Source: Sphingobacterium sp.
GTDB lineage: Bacteria > Bacteroidota > Bacteroidia > Sphingobacteriales > Sphingobacteriaceae
Reading direction: 5' to 3'
Length of the DNA stretch: 53,791 nucleotides
Assembly (NCBI GenBank): GCA_031253985.1
Contig: JAIRVH010000210.1
Span: forward strand, 1-53,791
Below the pieces are notes generated by a model, which saw only the letters and a list, made by a program, of their open reading frames with translations, searched no databases and had not been told where the DNA came from. Each line of letters opens with the position of its first letter. Positions within the stretch are counted from its first letter, which is position 1. Of the stretch, positions 1-8,254 are shown piece after piece. Position numbers and translations under genes: made by a program.

Positions 1-78
1 ACTTTTGGGTCTAAGAACTATAGAAATATAAATGTAACTTAGCATCTAGTTAGTAATCAAAAGAAGAGGAAAAAGAGT

Positions 79-600
79 ATGTACAATCCAGTAATAGCAT
101 TTCTAAACATCGGAACACAGGAGATGATCCTAATTGTGTTTGCTATCTTGTTACTTTTTGGAGGCAAAAAACTTCCTGAATTGGCGAGAGGTTTGGGAAG
201 AGGAATACGTGAGTTTAAAGATGCGTCAGAAGGTATAAAACGTGAAATTTCAGATCAAATCAATAATTTCGAGAAAGACGTAGACGTTAAAACAGAAGTA
301 AAAGAAGAAGCTGTTCCTAGCGATGTACGTGTAGCTGAAGAGAAAGCTCAAGCAGCACACGAAGAGGAAACAAAACCACAGGAGACAGCGGAAGGTTCTG
401 AAACAGAACAACCAAAGAAAAAATATGAGTTCTCCACACCAGCAGGTGTCGTTGAACATAATCCACACAAACAATTGGATTACGGAGAAGAGCCATCTCA
501 CATCTCCTACGGGTATAACGATCATTTTGCCGAAACTAAAAACAACGAAGTAGAAGAAAAAAAAGTTCCTGAGCAGGACAACACCAATAAACCTGCTTAA
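79..600 (+). CDS. tatA: Sec-independent protein translocase subunit TatA/TatB type
   Basis: Twin-arginine translocase pore subunit of the inner membrane; it would act with TatC, which is not in the window. Residues 13-28 form one membrane helix. A glycine hinge and the motif GGKKLPELARGLGRGI (28-43) then start the amphipathic helix, which is diagnostic of the TatA/B family. An AG-rich stretch (aagaagagg) lies just before this ATG. At 173 residues the protein is much longer than a usual TatA: from about residue 60 there is a long Glu/Lys-rich tail, ending in a segment rich in Tyr, His and Pro (about 115-155). The tail could be a Bacteroidota-specific cytoplasmic extension. TatA cannot be separated from TatB on sequence alone. 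A strong terminator follows, so it is probably the last gene of its transcript. Confidence 0.9.
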   Translation: MYNPVIAFLNIGTQEMILIVFAILLLFGGKKLPELARGLGRGIREFKDASEGIKREISDQINNFEKDVDVKTEVKEEAVPSDVRVAEEKAQAAHEEETKPQETAEGSETEQPKKKYEFSTPAGVVEHNPHKQLDYGEEPSHISYGYNDHFAETKNNEVEEKKVPEQDNTNKPA

Positions 601-633
601 TTTTACTACATTAGTTTATAATTAGATATACTT

Positions 634-670
634 AGAGCTGTTGAATGGCGATTCAACAGCTCTACTTTTT
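634..670 (+). terminator. Rho-independent terminator after tatA
   Basis: Perfect 13-bp stem (634-646 with 651-663) around a GGCG loop, followed by ACTTTTT. It lies between tatA and tex and overlaps a possible TTG start codon at 641, which argues that tex starts further downstream. Confidence 0.85.
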
Positions 671-685
671 AAGATTAAACCAACA

Positions 686-2923
686 ATGAGCTTATCAACA
701 CACGAAATTATTATTGCTAATGAACTTTCTATTAGCGAAAAACAGGTTCGCACGACTATAGCATTATTAGACGAAGGCGCAACGGTTCCATTTATCTCAC
801 GTTACCGTAAGGAAATGACCGGAAGTCTGGACGAAGTTCAAATCACCAATATTAGAGATCGCTTCCAGCAGCTGCGGGATTTAGATAAACGTAAGGAAGC
901 TGTTCTGAAATCCATCAATGATCAAGGAAAATTAACACCAGAGCTCGAGCAGCGGATACAGGGGGCCGAAACCATGGCCAGCCTGGAAGATATCTACCTG
1001 CCATACAAACCGAAGCGTAAAACCCGTGCCAGTGTCGCACGTGAAAAGGGTCTACAACCCCTTGCTGATCTGATTTTGGCACAGGAATCAGGAGATTTCC
1101 TTGCCCTTGCCGACAGTTTGGTTGATGAAGAAAAAGGTGTAAAAAATACAGAGGAAGCACTAGCAGGTGCCCGGGATATAATTGCCGAAGTCATCGCAGA
1201 AGATGCAGCTGTAAGAGCCAAGTCGAGAGCAATATTCCTGGAAAAAGGCTCCTTTGTTTCAAGGGTAGTTCCTGGAAAAGAAGAAGCTGCAATAAAGTAT
1301 AAAGATTATTACGAATGGTCGGAATCATTGAAAGATGCACCTTCCCACCGAGTGCTAGCAATGCGCCGCGGAGAAAAAGAAGAGTTACTCTATTTAGATA
1401 TAGATATCAATGAGGAAGAAATTCTACCCCGTATTGAATCCATTTATATTAAGGGCGCCAATGCTGCCGCTGCTCAGGTAAAACTCGCTTTGACAGATAG
1501 CTACAAACGTCTGTTAAAACCTTCCATGGAGACAGAAATTCGTGTCCTGACACGTCAAAGGGCAGATGAAGAAGCCATCAAAGTTTTTGCCGACAATGTT
1601 CGCCAGTTGCTTTTAGCAGCCCCTCTAGGACAAAAAAGGCTGCTCGCAATCGATCCTGGATTTCGTACGGGCTGTAAAACAGTTGTATTGGATGAACAAG
1701 GACAGCTCAAAGAAAATACCGCCATCTTTCCGCATAATGGTGCCAATGGATTAGCGGAAGCACAGAAAACGGTCCAGTATCTCGTATCAAAATACGATAT
1801 TCAGGCCATAGCCATTGGAAATGGGACTGCCGGACGGGAAACCGAAGAATTTGTTAGAAAATTGGGCTTAAACAATGTTACCATCGTCATGGTCAATGAA
1901 AGTGGAGCCTCTATTTATTCCGCTTCAGAAACGGCGCGGGAAGAATTTCCGGACTATGATATTACAGTTCGTGGAGCTGTTTCCATTGGTAGAAGATTAA
2001 TGGACCCGTTAGCTGAACTTGTTAAAATTGATCCAAAATCGATCGGTGTCGGACAATATCAACATGATGTTGACCAAAACAAACTCCAGACCTCATTGGA
2101 TGATACCGTTATCAGCTGTGTAAATGCTGTCGGTGTTGAACTGAATACAGCCTCCAAGCAAATTTTAGCCTATGTATCTGGATTAGGTCCGTCTCTGGCA
2201 CAACAGATTATAAAGTATAGAAATGAGAATGGTCCATTCGCTTCCAGACGTGAACTAAAAAAAGTCCCCCGTCTTGGCGACAAGGCATTTGAACAGGCTG
2301 CGGGCTTTCTCCGTATCCGACATGCGGCCAATCCACTTGATTCATCTGCTGTACATCCTGAGCGATATGCCTTAGTTGAACAAATGGCTAAAGATCTCGG
2401 TAAAAAAGTCGAAGACCTACTGACTGACGCGGACCTGAGAAAATCTATCCCCTTGAAAAATTATATTTCAGAGGAAGTTGGACTCCCCACGCTAAACGAT
2501 ATTTTGAATGAATTGGCAAAACCGGGATTAGATCCAAGAGAAAAATTTGAAGCTTTCTCCTTCACGGAGGGTGTCAATAGTATTGGCGACTTACGGGTGG
2601 GCATGAAGTTACCGGGTATAGTGACCAACATTACTAATTTTGGAGCCTTTGTTGATATCGGTGTACATCAAGATGGTTTGGTACATTTAAGTCAGTTATC
2701 GAATCGCTACGTTTCAGATCCCCATGAAATCGTCAAAGTTCAGCAACACGTGATGGTGACAGTAACAGAAGTTGATGAAAAGCGTAGTCGCATTGCCCTG
2801 TCAATGAAAACAGATGAAAAATCTGCCGTGCCCAAAAGCAGGAAAAATGATCCTAGAAGACAGGTGGAACCTGAAACTGATATGGCTAGCAAGCTTGCAG
2901 CATTAGCCAGTAAGTTCAAATAG
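686..2923 (+). CDS. tex: RNA-binding transcriptional accessory protein Tex
   Basis: Tex is a conserved cytoplasmic nucleic-acid-binding protein involved in transcription and RNA metabolism. The 745-residue product has the full family layout: an N-terminal helical Tex region, a YqgF/RNase H-like domain beginning near residue 318 (LLAIDPGFRTGCKT), a helix-hairpin-helix region near 493-545 (VSGLGPSLAQQI and KVPRLGDKAFEQ), and a C-terminal S1 domain near 637-706 (GIVTNITNFGAFVDIG). I chose the ATG at 686. The open frame runs back to a TTG at 641, but that codon sits inside the tatA terminator hairpin and would add 15 residues unlike the family. A stem-loop terminator follows the gene, so it is probably monocistronic. 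Confidence 0.95.
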   Translation: MSLSTHEIIIANELSISEKQVRTTIALLDEGATVPFISRYRKEMTGSLDEVQITNIRDRFQQLRDLDKRKEAVLKSINDQGKLTPELEQRIQGAETMASLEDIYLPYKPKRKTRASVAREKGLQPLADLILAQESGDFLALADSLVDEEKGVKNTEEALAGARDIIAEVIAEDAAVRAKSRAIFLEKGSFVSRVVPGKEEAAIKYKDYYEWSESLKDAPSHRVLAMRRGEKEELLYLDIDINEEEILPRIESIYIKGANAAAAQVKLALTDSYKRLLKPSMETEIRVLTRQRADEEAIKVFADNVRQLLLAAPLGQKRLLAIDPGFRTGCKTVVLDEQGQLKENTAIFPHNGANGLAEAQKTVQYLVSKYDIQAIAIGNGTAGRETEEFVRKLGLNNVTIVMVNESGASIYSASETAREEFPDYDITVRGAVSIGRRLMDPLAELVKIDPKSIGVGQYQHDVDQNKLQTSLDDTVISCVNAVGVELNTASKQILAYVSGLGPSLAQQIIKYRNENGPFASRRELKKVPRLGDKAFEQAAGFLRIRHAANPLDSSAVHPERYALVEQMAKDLGKKVEDLLTDADLRKSIPLKNYISEEVGLPTLNDILNELAKPGLDPREKFEAFSFTEGVNSIGDLRVGMKLPGIVTNITNFGAFVDIGVHQDGLVHLSQLSNRYVSDPHEIVKVQQHVMVTVTEVDEKRSRIALSMKTDEKSAVPKSRKNDPRRQVEPETDMASKLAALASKFK

Positions 2924-2942
2924 TTTCTGGCTACTTCACGAT

Positions 2943-2998
2943 AAAACCTTCCTGATTTCAAAGCTATTGTTGCTGATGAAATCAGGAAGGTTTTTTTT
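2943..2998 (+). terminator. Rho-independent terminator after tex
   Basis: 16-bp perfect stem (2945-2960 with 2977-2992) with a 16-nt loop, running into eight T residues ending at 2998. It is A-rich on the left side, so it could also work on the other strand, although no minus-strand gene ends here. Confidence 0.9.
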
Positions 2999-3046
2999 GA
3001 CTAATAAACCGAATTTAGTGAGCTGATTGATAACTTATTTATTTTG

Positions 3047-3054
3047 TATCTTTA
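3047..3054 (+). promoter_or_regulatory. Candidate -7 element upstream of the exported protein gene
   Basis: TATCTTTA matches the Bacteroidota -7 consensus TAnnTTTG at seven of eight positions and lies 24 bp before the ATG at 3079. A TTG at 3027-3029 could be the -33 element, but the 17-bp spacer is shorter than usual. Weak evidence. Confidence 0.35.
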
Positions 3055-3078
3055 GGGGAGAACAAGTTTTAATTTATC

Positions 3079-3786
3079 ATGAGAAATTATATCTTCATCA
3101 TTTTCCTCTTTTTCGGAACGATTTTTTCCAAAGTCTATGCACAGCTTCCTGATGGCGCATATATGTATCATGATGGTTTATGTAAAAATTTGATTCTGAT
3201 CAAAGATCAATATATCTCGTTTATATGCTTTGATAATAGCAATAAACGTTTTCACTACACCTGGGGCGGACCCATTGAAGGGCAAAATCAGAACGTCAAT
3301 GTCTTGGTAGAATACAATTCACAGGATTCGACCGCTATTGGCAAAAACGTTCTTTTACCCTATCGGATCCAAAAAGACTCCCTTCGGTTAAAAACAGCAG
3401 ATACTTATCATTTATATGTCAAACAAAAAAGCCGCCCTCAAGCATTAGATGCGTTGTGGAGAATAACAAGTCGTCAACAGGAGGGTAAAATGCATGATAT
3501 ACCCAAAACTGATCGCAAAACAATTAAAATACTAGTGGATGAATATTTTCAATGGATAGCGATCAATCCTGCACAAAAAGGATTCTACGGTACAGGTGGT
3601 GGAGATTATCAATACGATCACAATCGGTATGTGGAAAAGATACAGTTTTTTTCGAGAGACAATAATCGCGCGGGACAAGTACTCAATTTTGAGGGTGCAA
3701 TTGTAAATGGCGCGTGGCACCATAAAGGAAAAAGTTCCAAAGGAGACGATATTTATGAAATCTGGAGTAAAGAAATAACAAAATAA
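3079..3786 (+). CDS. Exported protein of unknown function
   Basis: I do not recognise a family. Residues 1-21 form a clear signal peptide (hydrophobic IFIIFLFFGTIF, then VYAQ before the mature LPDG), so the 235-residue product should reach the periplasm or the cell surface. There is no lipobox cysteine. The mature part is a mixed, probably beta-rich domain with many aromatic residues and short acidic/basic turns; no catalytic motif stands out. It is followed after 3 bp by a small cytoplasmic-type gene, so the two are probably cotranscribed. No regulatory site is visible other than a weak -7 element. Confidence 0.7.
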   Translation: MRNYIFIIFLFFGTIFSKVYAQLPDGAYMYHDGLCKNLILIKDQYISFICFDNSNKRFHYTWGGPIEGQNQNVNVLVEYNSQDSTAIGKNVLLPYRIQKDSLRLKTADTYHLYVKQKSRPQALDALWRITSRQQEGKMHDIPKTDRKTIKILVDEYFQWIAINPAQKGFYGTGGGDYQYDHNRYVEKIQFFSRDNNRAGQVLNFEGAIVNGAWHHKGKSSKGDDIYEIWSKEITK

Positions 3787-3789
3787 TAT

Positions 3790-4068
3790 ATGACAATCGA
3801 AGAATTTCAATCCATTGAAAGTCCAAATCAGCACTGGACAGCAGTACAGAAGTCACTCTGGTATGATCTAAAAGGAAATTGGAAAAAGGCACACGACCTA
3901 ATTGATCAGCTGGAAGGAACTACGGCAGCACATGTGCATGCTTATTTACACCGTAAAGAAGGAGATCAATGGAATGCTGAATACTGGTATCGCCGTGCCC
4001 GACAGGATGTATACAAAGGTGATTTGGATGAAGAGTGGAAAGATTTATTCAAACGTTATGCTGAATAA
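3790..4068 (+). CDS. Small conserved-looking protein of unknown function
   Basis: A 92-residue soluble protein without signal peptide or membrane segment. The C-terminal half carries the striking run HAYLHRKEGDQWNAEYWYRR (about residues 50-69). Its His, Arg, Glu-Gly-Asp and Trp-Tyr pattern looks like a conserved family signature, but I cannot name the family with certainty. It is rich in Trp and charged residues and probably all-helical, perhaps like a single TPR-like hairpin. It starts 3 bp after the preceding exported-protein gene, which suggests a two-gene operon. Function unknown. Confidence 0.65.
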   Translation: MTIEEFQSIESPNQHWTAVQKSLWYDLKGNWKKAHDLIDQLEGTTAAHVHAYLHRKEGDQWNAEYWYRRARQDVYKGDLDEEWKDLFKRYAE

Positions 4069-4308
4069 AGTAGATAGTCCTGTTTTGTGATAAGAACTGT
4101 TTGTTTTTTCATACAGGCAAAGCAGTGCTGTGACAGATCTCGTTTAGGAGCTATATAAAATTAACTGAATACCGCCAAAAAGCCTGTCATATTTATAAAA
4201 TATTGAATTAGGAGAGAAAACCACAAGAAAACGACCTATTTTACGTAACAAACATATCACAGAGAAAAATATTATAAAACCAACAAATAGAATGGCACAG
4301 ATATTGAT

Positions 4309-4340
4309 TATAGTATACTATACTTGAGAAAGTATACTTT
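4309..4340. promoter_or_regulatory. Pair of perfect palindromes sharing the core AGTATACT
   Basis: A 14-bp perfect palindrome (TATAGTATACTATA, 4309-4322) and a 12-bp perfect palindrome (AAAGTATACTTT, 4329-4340) share the 8-bp core AGTATACT. Their centres are 19 bp apart, close to two helical turns. This is the usual geometry of a pair of operator half-sites on one face of the DNA. The regulator is unknown; the PadR-type gene 200 bp downstream is one candidate. The rest of the 4069-4308 stretch shows no gene I can support. Confidence 0.5.
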
Positions 4341-4343
4341 TCA

Positions 4344-4406
4344 TAAATTTAGGTTAATAATTGGTTAGGTTAAACACTTGAAGTTCCCCGCTTCAAGTGT
4401 TTTTTT
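4344..4406 (+). ncRNA. Possible short transcript ending in an orphan intrinsic terminator
   Basis: A perfect 10-bp stem (4374-4383 with 4391-4400), a TTCCCCG loop and a T-run to 4406 form a textbook terminator. It lies about 300 bp after the last gene and before the padR promoter. A -7-like TAAATTTA (4344-4351) with a TTG at 4324-4326 lies just upstream, next to the paired palindromes. If both are real they would give an RNA of roughly 50 nt. The terminator is well supported; the promoter and the RNA are inference. It may instead be the end of a long 3' UTR from the gene ending at 4068. Confidence 0.4.
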
Positions 4407-4506
4407 GTTAATATCACTTGCAACCTGGCGAAGGGAGCAATAAGCACTACTTCTTAATATTCTTCCCAACAATGCGAATATCAAAAGGAAAGAAATTTAA
4501 AAATAA

Positions 4507-4543
4507 AATACATTGTATTACTATGTATTTTGTTATATATTTA
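4507..4543 (+). promoter_or_regulatory. padR promoter with overlapping palindrome
   Basis: A -33-like TTG (4513-4515), a 20-bp spacer and TATATTTA (4536-4543) fit the Bacteroidota promoter consensus. The -33 sits inside the perfect palindrome AATACA-T-TGTATT (4507-4519), which is nested in a wider repeat (AATACAT at 4507-4513, ATGTATT at 4523-4529). Autoregulation by the PadR product is the natural reading. Transcription would begin close to the ATG at 4549, so the message may be nearly leaderless. Confidence 0.5.
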
Positions 4544-4548
4544 CCTAT

Positions 4549-4893
4549 ATGAATGGAGAATTTATTGACAAATGGGTCTCACAGTTAAAAAAAGGAAGTC
4601 TTTCTTTTGTTGTGCTAGGTATTCTGATCTCTGAACAGGAATACTACGGCTACGACCTTATCCAAGAAGTCAAGAGAAAAACAGCAATCGATATTGCTGA
4701 AGGCACTTTGTATCCGCTGTTGGTCCGCCTGAAAAATGAGGGGTTAGTAGAATCAAACTGGGTACCACAGGCTACAGGAATTCCACGAAAATATTACAAA
4801 ATAACGGCTGAAGGCCAAAGTACTTTCCTAGAAATGAAAAATTATTGGACCAGCCTAAATCAGCACTTAACTATCCTTACTCATGCATTATAA
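4549..4893 (+). CDS. PadR-family transcriptional regulator
   Basis: A small (114-residue) winged-helix DNA-binding protein of the PadR family. It shows the family pattern of an N-terminal helix ending in KKGSLSFVVLGIL, then YYGYDLIQEVKR (recognition region), EGTLYPLLVRLKNEGLV, and the wing with PRKYYKITAEG. PadR proteins usually repress a neighbouring operon and respond to small molecules or envelope stress. I use the ATG at 4549: an upstream TTG at 4513 is in frame but lies within the promoter palindrome, and the residues it adds are not family-like. The stop overlaps the start of the next gene by 11 bp, which indicates translational coupling. Confidence 0.9.
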   Translation: MNGEFIDKWVSQLKKGSLSFVVLGILISEQEYYGYDLIQEVKRKTAIDIAEGTLYPLLVRLKNEGLVESNWVPQATGIPRKYYKITAEGQSTFLEMKNYWTSLNQHLTILTHAL

Positions 4894-5500
4894 CCGAATA
4901 AACTTTACAAATAAATATGCGGATCAACTTTATCAGAGTTATATGTCCGCTGCAACAGCTCTTGTCAAAAATTTACCGTTAGAACAACAGCAAGATATTT
5001 TATGTGAAATTAACAGCCATATATTTGAAGCATTGCAATATCAGATTCCGGCTCAGTCAATACATGATATTAAGCCAAATCAGCTCGAAGATATCTTAGA
5101 TAAGCTCGGGTTACCGGAAACTTTTATCCAGGAAATGATTCATTCAACATCCATAGCTTTGCCAATAAAATCTTCACCTAATTTCACAAACTTATTGCGC
5201 ATACCCATCATATTCACACAGAGCATGATGAACCTGATTTACTACGCAATCTATACGCTCATGCTTATCGCGATATTTCTAGTAGTTGCCAAATTTGTTG
5301 ATCCTCAAGGAGTCGGTTTTTTCTATTCGCCCAACAAGTTTTTCATATTCGGAAAACTTCTACTACAGCACGAAGATCCTAATCGTTATGAACAATTGGG
5401 CCATTATTTTATTCCTGCTTTTCTATTGATCATCACGCTACTATATTATTCGTCAACTTTGGTTTTAAAACTCAAAAAATCTATTCAACATAAATTATGA
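4883..5500 (+). CDS. PadR-associated membrane protein, HAAS-like
   Basis: A 205-residue protein. The N-terminal soluble part (about 1-95) has the pattern ALVKNLPLEQQQDILCEINSH, which resembles the helical domain of HAAS/DUF1700-type membrane proteins encoded next to PadR regulators. It is followed by at least two hydrophobic segments (about 118-137 and 170-192), so it should sit in the inner membrane. It overlaps the padR end by 11 bp and its own stop overlaps the next ATG (ATGA), so the three genes form a tight operon. In related systems such proteins are thought to pass a membrane signal to the PadR repressor; that role here is inference. Confidence 0.65.
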   Translation: MHYNRINFTNKYADQLYQSYMSAATALVKNLPLEQQQDILCEINSHIFEALQYQIPAQSIHDIKPNQLEDILDKLGLPETFIQEMIHSTSIALPIKSSPNFTNLLRIPIIFTQSMMNLIYYAIYTLMLIAIFLVVAKFVDPQGVGFFYSPNKFFIFGKLLLQHEDPNRYEQLGHYFIPAFLLIITLLYYSSTLVLKLKKSIQHKL

Positions 5501-6816
5501 AAAGAACCGCAACCGTATTATTCCTATTAGGAACATTATCCAGCCCCATCCTAAAAGCACAAGAATTTAACCCTAACCGTATAGATAGCCTTCTTTCTGA
5601 CATGGATAAAAATCATGTTTGGATGGGGAGTATTGCAATTGCCAAAGGAGATCACTTACTTTATCAAAAAGCGATCGGATATACAGATCTTGCTCAAAAA
5701 AAGAAAGCGACCATAAATACTCGTTATGGGATAGGCTCCATCTCCAAAACTTTCACCGCAGCGCTTGTGCTAAAATCAATCGAGCTCAGAAAACTGAAGC
5801 TAGATGAGCCGATATCCACATTTTTTAAAGATATTCCAAACGCTGGGAAAATCACTGTCCAGCAATTGCTTAACCATAGCAGTGGAGTCCACAGCATTAC
5901 TAACGACAAGGATTATTTGAACTGGAATACTAAACCACAGACTGAGAAAGAACTTGTTGATCGCATTATAAAAGGTGGTACTGAATTTACACCTGGCAGT
6001 AAACATGAATATAGTAATTCAAACTATATCCTGCTTACCTATATCTTAGAAAAAGTTTGGAAAAAGGACTATGCTTTTTTATTGAAAGAGTATATCTGTA
6101 AACCATTAAATTTAGAAGAGACAACCTTTGGCCGTCCTAAAAATAATAGTCAAGAGATCAGCGAATCGTATAAGTTCACCCAAGAATGGACGTTAGAACC
6201 ACACACAGATAATTCTGTTCCGCTTGGAGCAGGCGCCCTTTGGTCAACTCCAACAGATCTGGTCAAATTTTTTAATGGTTTATTTAGCCTCAAAATAATC
6301 AATTCCGCGAGTTTGGAAGAGATGAAAAAAATAGATCAAGGTTATGGAAAAGGCCTGTTTCAATTGCCATTCTATGAACATCTAGGATTTGGTCATACGG
6401 GCGGTATAGATGGCTTCTCTTCCGTTGCTGGTCATTTTGATGACAGCAATTATAACGTCGCACTAATTAGTAATGCCAACAATTATAATAATAATGAAAT
6501 ATTAAAGTTCAGCCTTGGCGAGCTTTATAAAAAGCCTTTTCCACTTCCTGATCTTACGGAGATACAATTGACAGAGGAAGAAATTTCAAGTATCGTTGGC
6601 GAATATAAAAGTGAACAGCCTCCCATTCAGATCAATATTAGCAGAGAAGGTAGCAAGGTATTGGGGCAAGTTGTCGGGCAGCCCGCATTTCAACTGAAAG
6701 CGAAAGATAAAAACACGCTAGTCCAGCCACAATTTGGTGTAAAAATTGTTTTCGAGCGTGACGAAAACAAAATGACACTCTATCAGAATGGACACACCCT
6801 CATCTTGAAAAAATAA
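5497..6816 (+). CDS. Serine hydrolase of the beta-lactamase / D-Ala-D-Ala peptidase fold
   Basis: A periplasmic serine hydrolase of 439 residues, related to class C beta-lactamases, DD-peptidases and esterases. A signal peptide covers about 1-22 (LSSPILKAQ). The catalytic SxxK motif is SISK at 81-84 and the YxN motif is YSN at 172-174. HTGGIDGF fills the usual K/HTG position. The C-terminal 80-90 residues form a small beta domain often seen in this family. The substrate is not predictable: many members cleave peptides or esters rather than beta-lactams. The start overlaps the preceding stop, so it is the last gene of the padR operon, and a bidirectional terminator follows. Confidence 0.88.
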   Translation: MKRTATVLFLLGTLSSPILKAQEFNPNRIDSLLSDMDKNHVWMGSIAIAKGDHLLYQKAIGYTDLAQKKKATINTRYGIGSISKTFTAALVLKSIELRKLKLDEPISTFFKDIPNAGKITVQQLLNHSSGVHSITNDKDYLNWNTKPQTEKELVDRIIKGGTEFTPGSKHEYSNSNYILLTYILEKVWKKDYAFLLKEYICKPLNLEETTFGRPKNNSQEISESYKFTQEWTLEPHTDNSVPLGAGALWSTPTDLVKFFNGLFSLKIINSASLEEMKKIDQGYGKGLFQLPFYEHLGFGHTGGIDGFSSVAGHFDDSNYNVALISNANNYNNNEILKFSLGELYKKPFPLPDLTEIQLTEEEISSIVGEYKSEQPPIQINISREGSKVLGQVVGQPAFQLKAKDKNTLVQPQFGVKIVFERDENKMTLYQNGHTLILKK

Positions 6817-6894
6817 AGCGAAACGATCGGTAGATAGAGCCATAGCGACGTTCTCTATCAGGGTCGATATCGCTTGTCATCACGCATTATCGTT

Positions 6895-6930
6895 AAAAGA
6901 GCAGGAATCGAAATCCAATCCTGCTCTTTT
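6895..6930. terminator. Bidirectional terminator between convergent genes
   Basis: A 12-bp perfect stem (6895-6906 with 6919-6930) with A-rich and T-rich outer ends serves the serine hydrolase gene on the plus strand and the GH16 gene on the minus strand, which ends at 6944. Confidence 0.85.
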
Positions 6931-6943
6931 CAAGAACTGTGTT

Positions 6944-8209
6944 TTACAGTTTTTCTAAATAGAAATCATCGCCATATACCGTTCCATTCAAAGGTTTGTA
7001 AAAATAGACGGTAGCCGTCGTGTTATTTGCGCCGGTTGTAAAAGTAACCGACCCATTGGAATATGCTGTAGTACCTATCGCAGTGTTGACTGCAGTTCCG
7101 CCATAATTTTTGACGCCAATACTGACCGATTGGCCAGTTACAGAAACTTTGGCATACCCGCCAAATCGATAAGTTGTATTCGGCGATAGGCCTGTTAAAT
7201 ATTGTTCTACAGAGGTCTCTCCTCCGGTTTCGCGAACGCATTTCGTTCCCGAACGTGCATCGGTTGAGACAACAGACGATCCCCCACCCCAAGTCGTCCA
7301 GGGATAAAGACTACCACTTTCAAAATCGCCATTACTAAACAGGGGCAATTTATAGACGCGCACATAATCCACCTGCATACTGAATGGCAAATCTGCATTT
7401 GTAATTGCACCTGGCCATCCGGCCCCGCCTGCTTGATTTAAAATTAAATAAAATGGGACATCAAATGGCCATTGTTGCGTTCCCCCGCCAGCCATTCTTG
7501 TATAGGTATACTGCAATACATTGTTGACATAAAATCGAATATCATTGGGACTCCAGATCATTGTATACAGATTATAATCCGTTGTGTTATAAGTTGCGGA
7601 TTTTGAAGCTGTACTCCCGCCATTTGCATTGGTAACCGAGCTATTATGGATCGTATGGTACATCACACTTTCATTATTAACATGCTCCATAATATCTATT
7701 TCTCCACAAGCTGGCCAGCCCCCATAAGCTGTAGCCGGTTCGGGCATCATCCAGATCGCCGGCCAAGAACCTCTTCCCTGTGTAAATTTAGCACGTACTT
7801 CTACCTTTCCGTAAGTTAGGCTAAACTTTCCCATCGACTTAACACCTCCGGCGTGGTAGGCAACAGGATCTCCTGAAACAGTGGCATTATCCATCCTTAA
7901 GACGAGATTGCTTCCATCCTGTGATGCATAAGCGGGTAGGGAGGTCATATACTTATTCCATGCAACTGTTCCCCTTTCGGCATAAGACCACTTGGTCGAA
8001 TCGAAATTCCCGCTGCTATTAAACTCATCCGACCAGATGAGCTCATAATCGGTGGTAGCTACCGAAGTCAATGCTGACAAATTAGACAGGGCTTTTTTAT
8101 CACCAATTTGCGATACAGGTGCTGTTGAAGTAGTGTCTTTTTTGCAAGCAAAAATAGACAAGCTTGTTGCGATTAGGCTCAACACTAGCCAAAATTTAGT
8201 TTTTCTCAT
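6944..8209 (-). CDS. GH16 endo-beta-glycanase lipoprotein with C-terminal carbohydrate-binding-like domain
   Basis: A surface or periplasmic glycoside hydrolase of family 16, 421 residues from the ATG at 8209. A lipoprotein signal ends at LSIFAC (Cys22). The catalytic signature is EIDIME at 170-175, with Glu170 as expected nucleophile and Glu175 as acid/base. The GH16 core spans about 55-295. The last 130 residues (from SNGDFESG) look like a beta-sandwich binding module of the CBM4/9 type. An open frame extends upstream to 8317, but only the inner start gives a signal peptide. The family includes laminarinases, agarases and endo-acting mucin O-glycanases; its position downstream of the sialidase makes the last option worth testing. 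It is separated from the sialidase by a strong hairpin, so it may be transcribed separately or at a lower level. Confidence 0.9.
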   Translation of the reverse strand: MRKTKFWLVLSLIATSLSIFACKKDTTSTAPVSQIGDKKALSNLSALTSVATTDYELIWSDEFNSSGNFDSTKWSYAERGTVAWNKYMTSLPAYASQDGSNLVLRMDNATVSGDPVAYHAGGVKSMGKFSLTYGKVEVRAKFTQGRGSWPAIWMMPEPATAYGGWPACGEIDIMEHVNNESVMYHTIHNSSVTNANGGSTASKSATYNTTDYNLYTMIWSPNDIRFYVNNVLQYTYTRMAGGGTQQWPFDVPFYLILNQAGGAGWPGAITNADLPFSMQVDYVRVYKLPLFSNGDFESGSLYPWTTWGGGSSVVSTDARSGTKCVRETGGETSVEQYLTGLSPNTTYRFGGYAKVSVTGQSVSIGVKNYGGTAVNTAIGTTAYSNGSVTFTTGANNTTATVYFYKPLNGTVYGDDFYLEKL

Positions 8210-8254
8210 GTAGTTTTTAATTATTGGTTTATTTAAGTTTAAAGCGTTATTTGA

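Noticed and set aside
641..685. Extended N-terminus of Tex from a TTG codon
   Set aside because: The codon lies in the tatA terminator stem and the added residues do not resemble the family; the ATG at 686 is better.
7023..7292. Minus-strand frame of 89 codons in the GH16 region
   Set aside because: It is a frame-shifted shadow of the GH16 C-terminal domain with no independent support.
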